A DNA stretch of 64,000 nt from Chloroflexota bacterium (GTDB taxonomy: Bacteria > Chloroflexota > Anaerolineae > B4-G1 > SLSP01): NCBI GenBank assembly GCA_019873645.1, contig JAIOAX010000029.1, forward strand, positions 1-64,000, given 5' to 3'. Made by a program: the position numbers and the translations under genes. The notes beneath the pieces were generated by a model that made no database searches, had not been told where the DNA came from, and worked only from the letters and a program-made list of their open reading frames with translations. Positions 1 to 7,618 of this stretch are shown piece after piece. The first letter of the stretch is position 1; every line of letters starts with the position of its first letter.

Positions 1-105
1 CGTTGGCACTGGCGTCATCAACGGGCGGATACTTTGCAGCACCTGGAAGACTCGTGGGCTGCCGAAAATACCTCACCACTTGTTAATGTGCCAATTTTAC
101 TATAA
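1..105 (+). other. Possible 3' end of a truncated CDS
   Basis: An open frame enters from the left edge and stops with TAA at 103-105. It encodes a 34-residue tail beginning RWHWRHQRADTLQ. The length is too short to recognise a family, and a second frame is also open across the same stretch, so this may not be a gene. A TATAAT at 101-106 overlaps the stop. Nothing downstream on this strand is coding before the convergent larC end. Confidence 0.2.
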
Positions 106-279
106 TGCGTTTTCTGGTTCTTACGCTTCATACTATTATAGTACCATATAATGGCACTACGTCAATGGAGATCTGCCGCGAGGGTGCATTTCAGGACGAG
201 GGCAGGTTTTTTTGAGTTTTCCCCTCTCACCCCCTGCCCCCGCTTTCCCCGCACGCAGGAAGAGCGGGGGGATTTCTCA

Positions 280-351
280 AAGGGGGATTTGGGGCGGCGA
301 AGCCGCCCCAAATCCCCCTTATTTACCTCCCCGCCCCCCTTTGGGGCGGGG
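280..351. repeat. Two strong GC-rich hairpins downstream of larC
   Basis: The first is a perfect 19-bp inverted repeat (280-298 with 302-320) around a GAA loop. The second is a perfect 9-bp inverted repeat (329-337 with 343-351). Both lie just past the larC stop codon and could end the lar transcript, although no T-run follows on either strand. Surrounding sequence from about 220 to 360 is strand-biased C-rich/G-rich filler. Nothing else is recognisable between 106 and 386. Confidence 0.6.
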
Positions 352-386
352 CCAGAGGTGGGGGCGCAAAAGTGCAATGTTAGCCC

Positions 387-1778
387 TCATCCGCTCAGAT
401 CAGATAGGGGCTCATCTTTCATTGCTACCCGATACACCTCGCGCAGCGGAACGCCATAGGCTTCTGCCAGACGGCGGCAGTCTTCGTATTCCGGTGCGCG
501 CTTGGTGGTGCCATCGGGCAGCTCGGCGATTTTGACATGCACCGGTCCGTAAGGCGTGTCTACGTGTTCAATGAAGCGCGGCAGGGTATGGCGGGCCACG
601 GTTTGCTCGCGGACACCGAGGGTCGTGGTTTCGGTGAACAGAATGGCCGTCATCGCCGGAACATCGTCCGGGCGACACAGCACACGCAATAGCACACCGG
701 GACGGTTCTTTTTCATCTGAATGGGCGAAAAGTAGACATCCAGGGCGCCCGCCGCAAACAGTTTGCCCATCACATACTCGTAAATCTCCGGGTTGAGGTC
801 GTCAATGTTGGTTTCGAGGACGGAGAGGGCAACGGTAGACGGTAGACGGTAGACGGTAGACGGGGATTGGGGATTGGGAAATTGCTCATGGTCTTGAGCG
901 TGGGTGTGCAGATGATCAGGCCCTTGGCCGTGTTCGTGAGCGTGGGTGTGCAGATGATCAGGCCCTTGGCCGTGTTCGTGAGCGTGGGTGTGCAGATGAT
1001 CAGGCCCTTGGCCGTGTTCGTGTGGATGCGGATGATGATGCGGCGTTTGGGGTTGGGAAGCCGACGAGGACTCGCCGATGAACAGGCGGATGACATTGGG
1101 GATCGGCAGGTCGCGCGAACCGGCGCCGTAACCGATGGCCTGCAACGTCATCGGGGGAATGGGGCCGAAGGAGGTCGCCAGCGACGTGAGCAGCGCGGCG
1201 CCGGTCGGGGTAACGGTTTCCATTTCCAGCGGCACGCCGACAACCGGCGCGCCTTTGAGTAGCGCCACCGTCGCGGGCGCGGGTAGGGGAATCTGCCCAT
1301 GCGCTCCACGGATGAAGCCGCGTCCCAACGGCAGCGGTGATACCACCACCGGCTCAATGCCCAAAGCGTCCAATCCCACCAGCGCACCGACGACATCCAC
1401 AATAGTATCCACGCCGCCCAACTCGTGCAGGTGCACATCGGCCAGCGTCGTCCCGTGAATCTGCGCTTCAACTTCACCCAGCCTGCGGAAGATGGCAACG
1501 GCACGCTCCTTAATCTCAGGCGCGAGGTCGCTGTCCATCACGATGGCTTCGATGTCCGCCAGATGACGCTCCGGCGCAGTATCGGCGACGGCTACATCCA
1601 CCTTCGTCGCCGTAAAAGCGTTCTTGGTGACGCGCCGCGCATGCAGCTCAAAGTCATTCAGATGCAGCGCCCCCAGGCGTTCGCGCAACGTCTCCAACGG
1701 CAGTCCGGCGTCAACCAACGCGCCCAAAATCATATCGCCGCTTGCACCGGCGATGCAGTCAAAATAGGCGATTTTCAT
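387..1778 (-). CDS. larC: Nickel pincer cofactor biosynthesis protein LarC
   Basis: LarC is the CTP-dependent nickel insertase that completes the nickel-pincer nucleotide used by lactate racemase and LarA-like enzymes. The 463-residue product begins MKIAYFDCIAGASGDMILGA, the family's N-terminal signature, and has the conserved DVHLHELGGVDTIVDV stretch. AGGAGA precedes the ATG. It is one continuous frame, unlike the two-frame larC1/larC2 of Lactobacillus plantarum. Residues about 245-300 are His-rich and hold three tandem 14-residue copies of HEHGQGPDHLHTHA, a likely metal-binding linker. Residues about 300-316 are encoded by intergenic-type filler repeats. It is the last gene of larE-larB-larC, separated from larB by an 80-nt repeat-containing gap. 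Confidence 0.93.
   Translation of the reverse strand: MKIAYFDCIAGASGDMILGALVDAGLPLETLRERLGALHLNDFELHARRVTKNAFTATKVDVAVADTAPERHLADIEAIVMDSDLAPEIKERAVAIFRRLGEVEAQIHGTTLADVHLHELGGVDTIVDVVGALVGLDALGIEPVVVSPLPLGRGFIRGAHGQIPLPAPATVALLKGAPVVGVPLEMETVTPTGAALLTSLATSFGPIPPMTLQAIGYGAGSRDLPIPNVIRLFIGESSSASQPQTPHHHPHPHEHGQGPDHLHTHAHEHGQGPDHLHTHAHEHGQGPDHLHTHAQDHEQFPNPQSPSTVYRLPSTVALSVLETNIDDLNPEIYEYVMGKLFAAGALDVYFSPIQMKKNRPGVLLRVLCRPDDVPAMTAILFTETTTLGVREQTVARHTLPRFIEHVDTPYGPVHVKIAELPDGTTKRAPEYEDCRRLAEAYGVPLREVYRVAMKDEPLSDLSG
834..878. repeat. In-frame simple repeat inside larC (GGTAGAC x4 plus GGGGATT units)
   Basis: Four copies of the heptamer GGTAGAC (834-861) are followed by GGGGATTGGGGATTGGG. On the coding strand this gives QSPSTVYRLPSTVA-type sequence. 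The GGGGATT part matches intergenic filler near 9.77 kb and 28.6 kb, so it looks like intergenic-type repeat tolerated in the linker between the LarC domains. Confidence 0.75.
896..1021. repeat. Three perfect 42-bp direct repeats encoding a His-rich linker
   Basis: Units at 896-937, 938-979 and 980-1021 are identical at the DNA level and encode 14 residues each. Identity at synonymous positions indicates recent expansion or ongoing homogenisation. Copy number could vary between strains. Confidence 0.9.
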
Positions 1779-1796
1779 ACTCTCTTCTCCTCGAAT

Positions 1797-1855
1797 TTGA
1801 CAGGATTTTCAGGATTAAAAATCAGAATCCGTTAAAATCCGTTCAATCCGCTGAC
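1797..1855. repeat. Dispersed intergenic repeat (AGGATT / AATCCGTT type)
   Basis: Imperfect units ACAGGATTTTC-AGGATT and AATCCGTTAAAATCCGTTCAATCCG fill the larB-larC gap. Relatives occur near 31.34, 50.79, 52.32 and 54.9 kb. No ORF or promoter is evident in it. Confidence 0.7.
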
Positions 1856-1858
1856 ATT

Positions 1859-2620
1859 TCACCTGCGCCGTAAGACGAAGTGGGCGAAGACCGCTGCGCC
1901 ATAGCCGTTGTCAATGTTGACGACGGCGACGCCTGACGCGCACGAGTTGAGCATGGTCAACAGCGGCGCCAGGCCGTGGAAATTGGCGCCGTACCCAACG
2001 CTGGTCGGCACGGCGATGACGGGAACAGCGACCAGCCCGGCCACAACGCTTGCCAGCGCGCCCTCCATCCCGGCGACGGCGATGACGACATCCGCGGCTT
2101 GCAGGCGTCCCAATTCGCCGAGCAGACGATGCAATCCGGCAACGCCCACATCATAAGCGCGCTCCACTCGCTGACCGAGGAATTCCAACGTCTGTGCGGC
2201 CTCCTCGGCTACCGGTAAGTCCGAGGTTCCGCCGCAGACCACCATCGCATAGGGGGCATGGTCGGGCAAGGGGGGGCGGGGCGCACGCTCCAACTTGAGA
2301 AGCCGCGAGGTAGGGTCATAGCGCGCTTCTGGCAAACGGGCTTGAATGAAGGTTGCCATCTCCGGTGGCACGCGCGTCCCCAAGACCCGGTCATGGTGCT
2401 GCCACAGCCGCGCCAGGATCGCCGTCGCTTGTTCCGGTGTTTTGCTCTCGCAGAAAACGGTCTCCGGCAGGCCCTGACGCAATGCCCGGTGCACATCTAA
2501 GCGTGCGAAGTCGCCCAGGTCATCATAGGGCAAAGCGCGCAGGCGTTGCAGCGCCCCATCCACATCCATGTTCCCGGCCTGCACCTCGGCCAGCAGTTCA
2601 CGTATTTTGTGTTCATCCAT
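1859..2620 (-). CDS. larB: Nickel pincer cofactor biosynthesis protein LarB
   Basis: LarB carboxylates and hydrolyses nicotinic acid adenine dinucleotide to give pyridinium-3,5-dicarboxylate mononucleotide, the first step of pincer cofactor synthesis. The C-terminal half resembles PurE-type AIR carboxylase: VVCGGTSDLPVAEEA, VIAVAGMEGALASVVAGL and PVIAVPTSVGYGANF. The N-terminal 110 residues are the LarB-specific helical region. I chose the ATG at 2620 (253 residues), which follows GAGGTGA at usable spacing, over a TTG at 2629. This start overlaps the larE stop by 8 nt, so the two genes are probably translationally coupled. Confidence 0.93.
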   Translation of the reverse strand: MDEHKIRELLAEVQAGNMDVDGALQRLRALPYDDLGDFARLDVHRALRQGLPETVFCESKTPEQATAILARLWQHHDRVLGTRVPPEMATFIQARLPEARYDPTSRLLKLERAPRPPLPDHAPYAMVVCGGTSDLPVAEEAAQTLEFLGQRVERAYDVGVAGLHRLLGELGRLQAADVVIAVAGMEGALASVVAGLVAVPVIAVPTSVGYGANFHGLAPLLTMLNSCASGVAVVNIDNGYGAAVFAHFVLRRR

Positions 2621-3416
2621 GTTTGCCAATCACCTCATTCAGACTTCCAGAGCGGAATCCCGCCAGATCCAACGCCACATAGGTATAGCCAAGTCCCTTG
2701 AGTGTTCCAACGATGGACTCCCGATGGGCCAGAATCACATCAAAATCGGCCGGCGCTACTTCGAGGCGCGCTACGTCGCCGTGGTGCCGCACCCGATACT
2801 GCCGCAATCCCAGGTCACGCAACACGCTTTCGGCGCGGCCGATGCGGATCAACTTGTCCGCCGTGATAGGGTCACCGTAGGGAATACGCGACGCCAGACA
2901 GGCTGAAGCGGGTTTGTCCCAATTGGGCAGCCCCAATTCGCGGGCCAGCGTGCGAATCGCGGCTTTGGTCAGGCCGGCCTCTTGCAGGGGACTGCGCATG
3001 CCGTACTCACGGGCGGCGCGCGCCCCCGGACGATAGTCGCCGACATCATCGGCGTTTGAACCATCTACCACATAGCGATAGCCGTGGTGTTGGGCATACT
3101 CGATCAGTTGCCGACAAACCGAAGCTTTGCAGAAGTAACAACGGTCAGGTGTATTGTCCAGAAAACGGGGATCTTCCATCTCGTGCTTTTCCAGGATGAC
3201 ATACGGCGCGCCGATCTGCCGGGCAATGGCTTCCGCTTCGGCCAATTCGTAGTCAGGCAAGGTCGGTGAGACGGCCGTCACTCCCAGGGCGCGTTCGCCG
3301 AGCACGTCGTGGGCAATTTTGAGCAACAGGGTGCTATCCACGCCACCGGAGTAGGCCACGAGCACGCTGCCCATCTCCAACAAAATCTGTTTTAGCCGTT
3401 CGACTTTATCATGCAT
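2613..3416 (-). CDS. larE: ATP-dependent sacrificial sulfur transferase LarE
   Basis: LarE adenylates pyridinium dicarboxylate mononucleotide and transfers sulfur to form the thiocarboxylates of the nickel-pincer cofactor. The PP-loop SGGVDS is at residues 23-28. The ATG at 3416 has an ideal AGGAGGAT ribosome binding site, which rules out the upstream TTG. Cys173 in SACLASRIPYG aligns with the sacrificial cysteine of the L. plantarum enzyme. Cys93 and Cys96 in DRCYFCK make up a three-cysteine set, as in LarE variants proposed to carry an iron-sulfur cluster instead of consuming themselves; that assignment is inference. It is the promoter-proximal gene of the operon; no larA is in the window. 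Confidence 0.93.
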   Translation of the reverse strand: MHDKVERLKQILLEMGSVLVAYSGGVDSTLLLKIAHDVLGERALGVTAVSPTLPDYELAEAEAIARQIGAPYVILEKHEMEDPRFLDNTPDRCYFCKASVCRQLIEYAQHHGYRYVVDGSNADDVGDYRPGARAAREYGMRSPLQEAGLTKAAIRTLARELGLPNWDKPASACLASRIPYGDPITADKLIRIGRAESVLRDLGLRQYRVRHHGDVARLEVAPADFDVILAHRESIVGTLKGLGYTYVALDLAGFRSGSLNEVIGKHG

Positions 3417-3484
3417 TCTTATCCTCCTAAAGCAATCAAAAAGGGCAACCGGCAGGGGTAGCCCTTTCAACAACGCTATGGGAA

Positions 3485-3515
3485 ATGATTATCATAGAAA
3501 CGTCATAATACGCAA
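3485..3515 (-). promoter_or_regulatory. lar operon promoter with overlapping ATGATtATCAT palindrome
   Basis: On the minus strand TTGCGT (3510-3515) and GATAAT (3488-3493) are separated by 16 nt. A perfect inverted repeat, ATGAT-T-ATCAT (3485-3495), overlaps the -10 box. It resembles half of a Fur/Zur-type operator, which would suit a nickel-cofactor operon. The regulator is unknown and the operator call is inference. Confidence 0.45.
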
Positions 3516-3538
3516 ACCCGACGCGCGGCAGCGGTCTG

Positions 3539-3566
3539 TTGCAAAGCCTTGTCTTGGTGGTAGAAT
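3539..3566 (+). promoter_or_regulatory. murJ promoter candidate
   Basis: TTGCAA (3539-3544) and TAGAAT (3561-3566) are separated by 16 nt and lie 33 nt upstream of the murJ GTG. It is divergent from the lar promoter. Confidence 0.45.
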
Positions 3567-3599
3567 AATACGACGTGTAAGTCGGAGCGAGAAGTCATT

Positions 3600-5186
3600 G
3601 TGATTGATAAAACCGGAGAGTTCGCCGGTGAGTCCCAAAAAGTTGCGCGTGCGGCAGCGTTAATTTCGGTGGGAAATATTGTCAGCCGCGCGCTGGGACT
3701 GGCCCGGGATATGGCGAAATCGTACTTCTTCGGCGCTGGCGGGGCCGTCAGCGCCTTTGACGTTGCCGCCCTAGTCCCGACGATGTTCTACGATCAGTTT
3801 GTGGGTGGGCTGCTCAATTCGGCGCTGGTGCCGGTCTTTTCGGATTATGCCCGCGATGAGAGCCATGCCGAACTCTGGCGCGTGCTGAGCTTTGTCCTCT
3901 CGTTTCTCACTTTGATCCTCGGAGCGCTGGTGGTGTTTGTAGAAGTCGCCGCGCCGTGGATCGCCCAAATCCTGGGCAAGGGCCTCGAACCACCATACGC
4001 AGATCTCGCTACAGCTATGATTCGCATCACCGCGCCGGCGGTTTTCTTCCTCAACATTGCCGGTTTGGTTTCCGGGGTGCTGTACGCGCTACAACGTTTC
4101 ACACTGCCGGCGTTCACGGCAGCGGTTTTCAATGCGACAGTCGTGCTGGTGATTCTCGTGGGTCACAAGACACTCGATGCCCACGCGCTGGCGGTGGGTT
4201 GGCTCTGCGCCAGCGTGGTGCAGGTGCTCTTTCAGTGGCCTGGTTTGCGGGGGGCGCGCGTGCGCCTCAAGTCGCCCTTCCCCTTGCATCCGGCATTGAT
4301 TAAGATCGGACAGCTTTATTTGCCCATCGGCCTGGGGTTGCTGGTAGATCAGGCCGCCGTAGCGTTGAGCTTCAACATCGCCTCGCGGACCGGGCCAAGC
4401 GGGATCGCGTGGATGAAGTATGCGGCCACGCTAATCCAGTTTCCACTGGGGTTGACCGTCACGGCAATTTCCATCGCCATCCTGCCCACCCTATCGCGCT
4501 ATGCCGCCGACGCCAACGAGGAAGCCTTTCGCGCCGCCCTCGCGCAAGGGCTGCGCCTGGTGCTGATCCTCGTCATTCCGGCGGCCATGGCACTGCTGGT
4601 TATGGGAGAGCCGGTCGTCGCGCTTATCTATCAACGCGGTGAATTTTTGCCTGCCGATACGGCCGCGACAACCGAAGCCTTGCGTTTTTCCATCCTGGGA
4701 TTGATTTTCGCGGCGCTCGATCAACCGCTGGTCTACGCCTTCTACGCGCGCAAAGACACGTGGACGCCGGCGCTGGTCGGCATGGGAACAAACCTGCTCT
4801 ATGTGGTGCTGGCCGTCGTCCCGACACTGTTTGGCCCGCCACAACTGTGGGCACTCATCCTGGCAAACTCGTTTAAGCTCGCCGTCCATGCCCTATGGAT
4901 GCTCCACCTGTTTACCCGCAAAGTAGGCAGTCTGCGCCCGCACCGCATCGAACGGGATGCAGCGGCGGCGTTCGGCGCCTCACTCATGATGGCAATACCG
5001 ATGGTCATCGCCTTGCTTGGGCTTGAGCAACATGTGCCTGCCGGAGCGCTGGGTTATCTGATCCGCATCTGTGCCGCAGGTACGGCAGGTCTGGGGAGCT
5101 ATTTTTTCCTGCTATGGTTGATGGACACGGAAAAACTGTCCTTGCTGCGACAGGCACTCCGTCGTCCGTCGAACGGTGATCAATGA
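3600..5186 (+). CDS. murJ: Lipid II flippase MurJ (MviN family)
   Basis: A 528-residue polytopic membrane protein of the MOP superfamily that moves lipid-linked peptidoglycan precursors across the cytoplasmic membrane. Family features include the N-terminal stretch NIVSRALGLARDMAKSYFFG, an F-Y-D-Q-F-V-G-G-L-L-N-S-A-L-V-P segment and about 14 hydrophobic helices, with length typical of the family. Translation starts at GTG. The stop overlaps the ATG of the next gene (ATGA), indicating coupled translation with a solute-binding lipoprotein, which is unusual for murJ. Confidence 0.92.
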   Translation: MIDKTGEFAGESQKVARAAALISVGNIVSRALGLARDMAKSYFFGAGGAVSAFDVAALVPTMFYDQFVGGLLNSALVPVFSDYARDESHAELWRVLSFVLSFLTLILGALVVFVEVAAPWIAQILGKGLEPPYADLATAMIRITAPAVFFLNIAGLVSGVLYALQRFTLPAFTAAVFNATVVLVILVGHKTLDAHALAVGWLCASVVQVLFQWPGLRGARVRLKSPFPLHPALIKIGQLYLPIGLGLLVDQAAVALSFNIASRTGPSGIAWMKYAATLIQFPLGLTVTAISIAILPTLSRYAADANEEAFRAALAQGLRLVLILVIPAAMALLVMGEPVVALIYQRGEFLPADTAATTEALRFSILGLIFAALDQPLVYAFYARKDTWTPALVGMGTNLLYVVLAVVPTLFGPPQLWALILANSFKLAVHALWMLHLFTRKVGSLRPHRIERDAAAAFGASLMMAIPMVIALLGLEQHVPAGALGYLIRICAAGTAGLGSYFFLLWLMDTEKLSLLRQALRRPSNGDQ

Positions 5187-6466
5187 GCCAAGTGTTAAAC
5201 CGCCATATTATCCTACGTCTCATTTTTAGTGGGTTGCTCGTGTTATTGACCGGGTGTACCGTAGACACCGCAGAGCCAGCCCTGCCACCCGACAAACACA
5301 TCGTCATTCTGTGGCACAGCTTCAGCGGCGCGGAGTCCAGGGCCTTGCAGATGTTGACCGATCAGTTCAACGCGGACAATACCCAGAACATCATTTTAAT
5401 CACCGAATATCAACAGGACATCCTCACCAAAATCGAGGCTACCGCCGCTGAACATCGCCCCGATCTGGTAGTGCTTTGGCCTAAAGACTTGCAGGCGTAT
5501 CTGGACGCCGGCTTGCTCGGCGCAACGCCGGCTCTGGCGCCGACCATTCGTCGGGAACGCGCCGATCTGCTACCGATGGCCGCGGCGCTCTACACGGTCA
5601 ACGGTACCATGCAGGCGTTGCCGTTGGGACTGCTTACCTACTTGATGTATTACAACGTGGATTGGATTGCCGACCTGGACTACACCCCCGCCACGGCGAC
5701 GTGGGATGACTGGCAGCGGACGGCGTGCGCGGCGACCAATCCTCTCGGTGGACAGACAGGCATAGGGCTACCGGCACAGGCCAGCAGCTTGTTGGTACTG
5801 CTGACCTCTGGGAAAGCCGAAATCGTCAGGGCGGATGGGTACTACAATTTTTCGGACAGCGCCGGACAGAAAGCCGCCAACGTGCTCAACACAGTGCTCG
5901 GCAATGCCTGTGGCCTTGTCTACAGCGACAGAGACGTGGGCGTAACGCGGCTCGGTCACAGTTCGCTGGCGATGTTGATCGAATCGAGCATGCGCCTTAA
6001 AGAAATCGAGCAGGCCGTCATCAACGGACGTAACTTCAAACTGGGGCTAACCACGTTGCCGGGGCCGGATGGGCCTGGGCCAACCTTATGGCATGGGCCA
6101 GGTCTGGCAATTGTTGCGCCGGAGGGCGCGCGCCGCGATGCCGCGTTAAGTGTCGTCGAATGGTTTTTCTCAACGGAAGCGCAGTCTACCTGGAGCACGG
6201 CAACCCGTTATTTGCCGGTGCGCCGCTCGCTCATTGAAACACGTCTCAACAGCGAGAATCTGCCTGAAGTCGAGGCCGCGTTGCTACACATCACCCTCGC
6301 AGCGGTGGACAGTGGAGCCTGGGTGGCCTGGCCCCGTTATACTGATAGTATGGCGTGTCGCGCAGCACTTCTGCGAGGTCTGCTCGCCCTCAAAGAGAGC
6401 ACGACCACACCGGGCGCATACATTGATATTGCCGTCACCGCATGTAACACGGCGGTCAAGCCGTAA
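5183..6466 (+). CDS. Extracellular solute-binding lipoprotein (ABC transporter family 1)
   Basis: A 427-residue periplasmic-binding-type protein with a lipoprotein signal (lipobox LTGC, Cys25). The mature part begins with a sugar-binding-like pattern: VILWHSFSGAESRALQML, then FNADN and KIEATAAEHRPDLVVLWP. It resembles family 1 carbohydrate-binding subunits. No permease or ATPase lies nearby, so it is an orphan subunit. It overlaps murJ by 4 nt and is followed 29 nt later by a CAP-domain protein, so the three may be one envelope operon. The ligand cannot be read from sequence. Confidence 0.85.
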   Translation: MSQVLNRHIILRLIFSGLLVLLTGCTVDTAEPALPPDKHIVILWHSFSGAESRALQMLTDQFNADNTQNIILITEYQQDILTKIEATAAEHRPDLVVLWPKDLQAYLDAGLLGATPALAPTIRRERADLLPMAAALYTVNGTMQALPLGLLTYLMYYNVDWIADLDYTPATATWDDWQRTACAATNPLGGQTGIGLPAQASSLLVLLTSGKAEIVRADGYYNFSDSAGQKAANVLNTVLGNACGLVYSDRDVGVTRLGHSSLAMLIESSMRLKEIEQAVINGRNFKLGLTTLPGPDGPGPTLWHGPGLAIVAPEGARRDAALSVVEWFFSTEAQSTWSTATRYLPVRRSLIETRLNSENLPEVEAALLHITLAAVDSGAWVAWPRYTDSMACRAALLRGLLALKESTTTPGAYIDIAVTACNTAVKP

Positions 6467-6495
6467 ACAGACGCTCCGATGATTTCCAGAGGGCC

Positions 6496-7596
6496 ATGAA
6501 AATCACACGCTATCTGCGCAAGGAAATACGCTGCCTGCTGGCGGCACTGCTGCTGTTGTTGCCGCTGAGCAGGTTATCTCAGCCGGCAATGGCGCAAGAC
6601 AGTCCGGCGGTCGAATTCTCCCAACTGGTCAACCGCGCCCGGCTGAGTCTCGGCCTGGCGCCCTTTGGTTCCTCAACCCTGTTGACCCAGGCGGCGCAGC
6701 GCCATGCGGATGACATTGCCCAACGCGGCGTCGCCACCCATCAGGGTGCGGATGGTTCCGATTATCGGCGGCGCATCCGTGAGGCGGGGTACCGTGCCTG
6801 GAACGACGGCCTGCTGGTAGACGAAGCCGTGTGGTTGGGGTTGGGGCAGCCTGCCGACGCTCTGTCATGGTTCTATGGGCAACCGGAGGAATGGGCGCGC
6901 TTCACCGATCCCCGTTACCGCGAAATCGGTGTGGGCTATGCCGAAGACGGTCAAGGCGTGCATTACCTTGTCGTGACATTCGGGGCGCGTCCCGGCGTAT
7001 TGCCCATCTTCATCAACGATGGCGCCGGTGTGACCGACTCGCCGGTCGTCGCCGTGCGCCTGACTAACGAGGAGGCCGTGCCGCTCGGTGAAGGTTCCTG
7101 GATCGGCAAGGCGATTGAGGTGCAGTTAAGTCACACGCCCGATTTCACCGATGTTCCCTGGCAGCCCTGGGAGCCGCTGTTGCCCTGGGCTTTATCGGGC
7201 ACAGAGCCCGGCGATTATGCGGTCTATGTGCAATTTCGGGACGGCGCCAACCGCACTGCCGTCGCCGAAGCCACCATCCGCCTCGTGGCGCCCGGCGAAG
7301 TTCCCCCTACCGCTACTCCCTGGCCGGGGTTGATCTTACCGCCCATCACGCCTTCGGCCGCTGTCCCGGAGACCCCAATGGCGACACCGTCGGCGACAGA
7401 ATCCGGCGCGTCGTTTGCGCCGACGCCTACACCGGCGCCCGCCACACCGGAGCCTTTTCCCACCTGGACCCCGCTTGCAGAACTGGAAACGCAGGACACG
7501 GCGGCCAAACCATCCAACTGGCCGATCATCGCCGGATTGCTCCTCCAGGGAGGCGCGCTTCTTCTGGGTGCTGCTGCTTTTCTCCGGCGGCGGTGA
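6496..7596 (+). CDS. CAP (SCP/PR1-like) domain surface protein
   Basis: A 366-residue exported protein. It has a signal peptide (residues 1-33, PAMA-Q junction) and a CAP domain from about 38 to 165: FSQLVNRARLSLGLAPF, the helix LTQAAQRHADDIAQRG, and the strand GVHYLVVTFG. A beta-rich middle region follows, then a Pro/Thr-rich wall-spanning stretch (about 255-330). A C-terminal hydrophobic anchor (ILLQGGALLLGAAAF-like) ends in RRR. Bacterial CAP proteins are secreted and of varied function; I infer surface exposure, not an activity. Sits 22 nt upstream of tex. Confidence 0.85.
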   Translation: MKITRYLRKEIRCLLAALLLLLPLSRLSQPAMAQDSPAVEFSQLVNRARLSLGLAPFGSSTLLTQAAQRHADDIAQRGVATHQGADGSDYRRRIREAGYRAWNDGLLVDEAVWLGLGQPADALSWFYGQPEEWARFTDPRYREIGVGYAEDGQGVHYLVVTFGARPGVLPIFINDGAGVTDSPVVAVRLTNEEAVPLGEGSWIGKAIEVQLSHTPDFTDVPWQPWEPLLPWALSGTEPGDYAVYVQFRDGANRTAVAEATIRLVAPGEVPPTATPWPGLILPPITPSAAVPETPMATPSATESGASFAPTPTPAPATPEPFPTWTPLAELETQDTAAKPSNWPIIAGLLLQGGALLLGAAAFLRRR

Positions 7597-7618
7597 AGTT
7601 ATCGTTAGAGGAGAAATT

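Noticed and set aside
106-386. Short ORFs in the first 400 bases
   Set aside because: They are written in C-rich/G-rich hairpin filler and have no recognisable protein pattern.
387-1778. Programmed frameshift as in L. plantarum larC1/larC2
   Set aside because: Here LarC is one uninterrupted frame of normal family length.
7415-7618. Upstream extension of tex
   Set aside because: The 68 extra codons overlap the CAP gene in another frame, while the ATG at 7619 has a good ribosome site and matches Tex N-termini.
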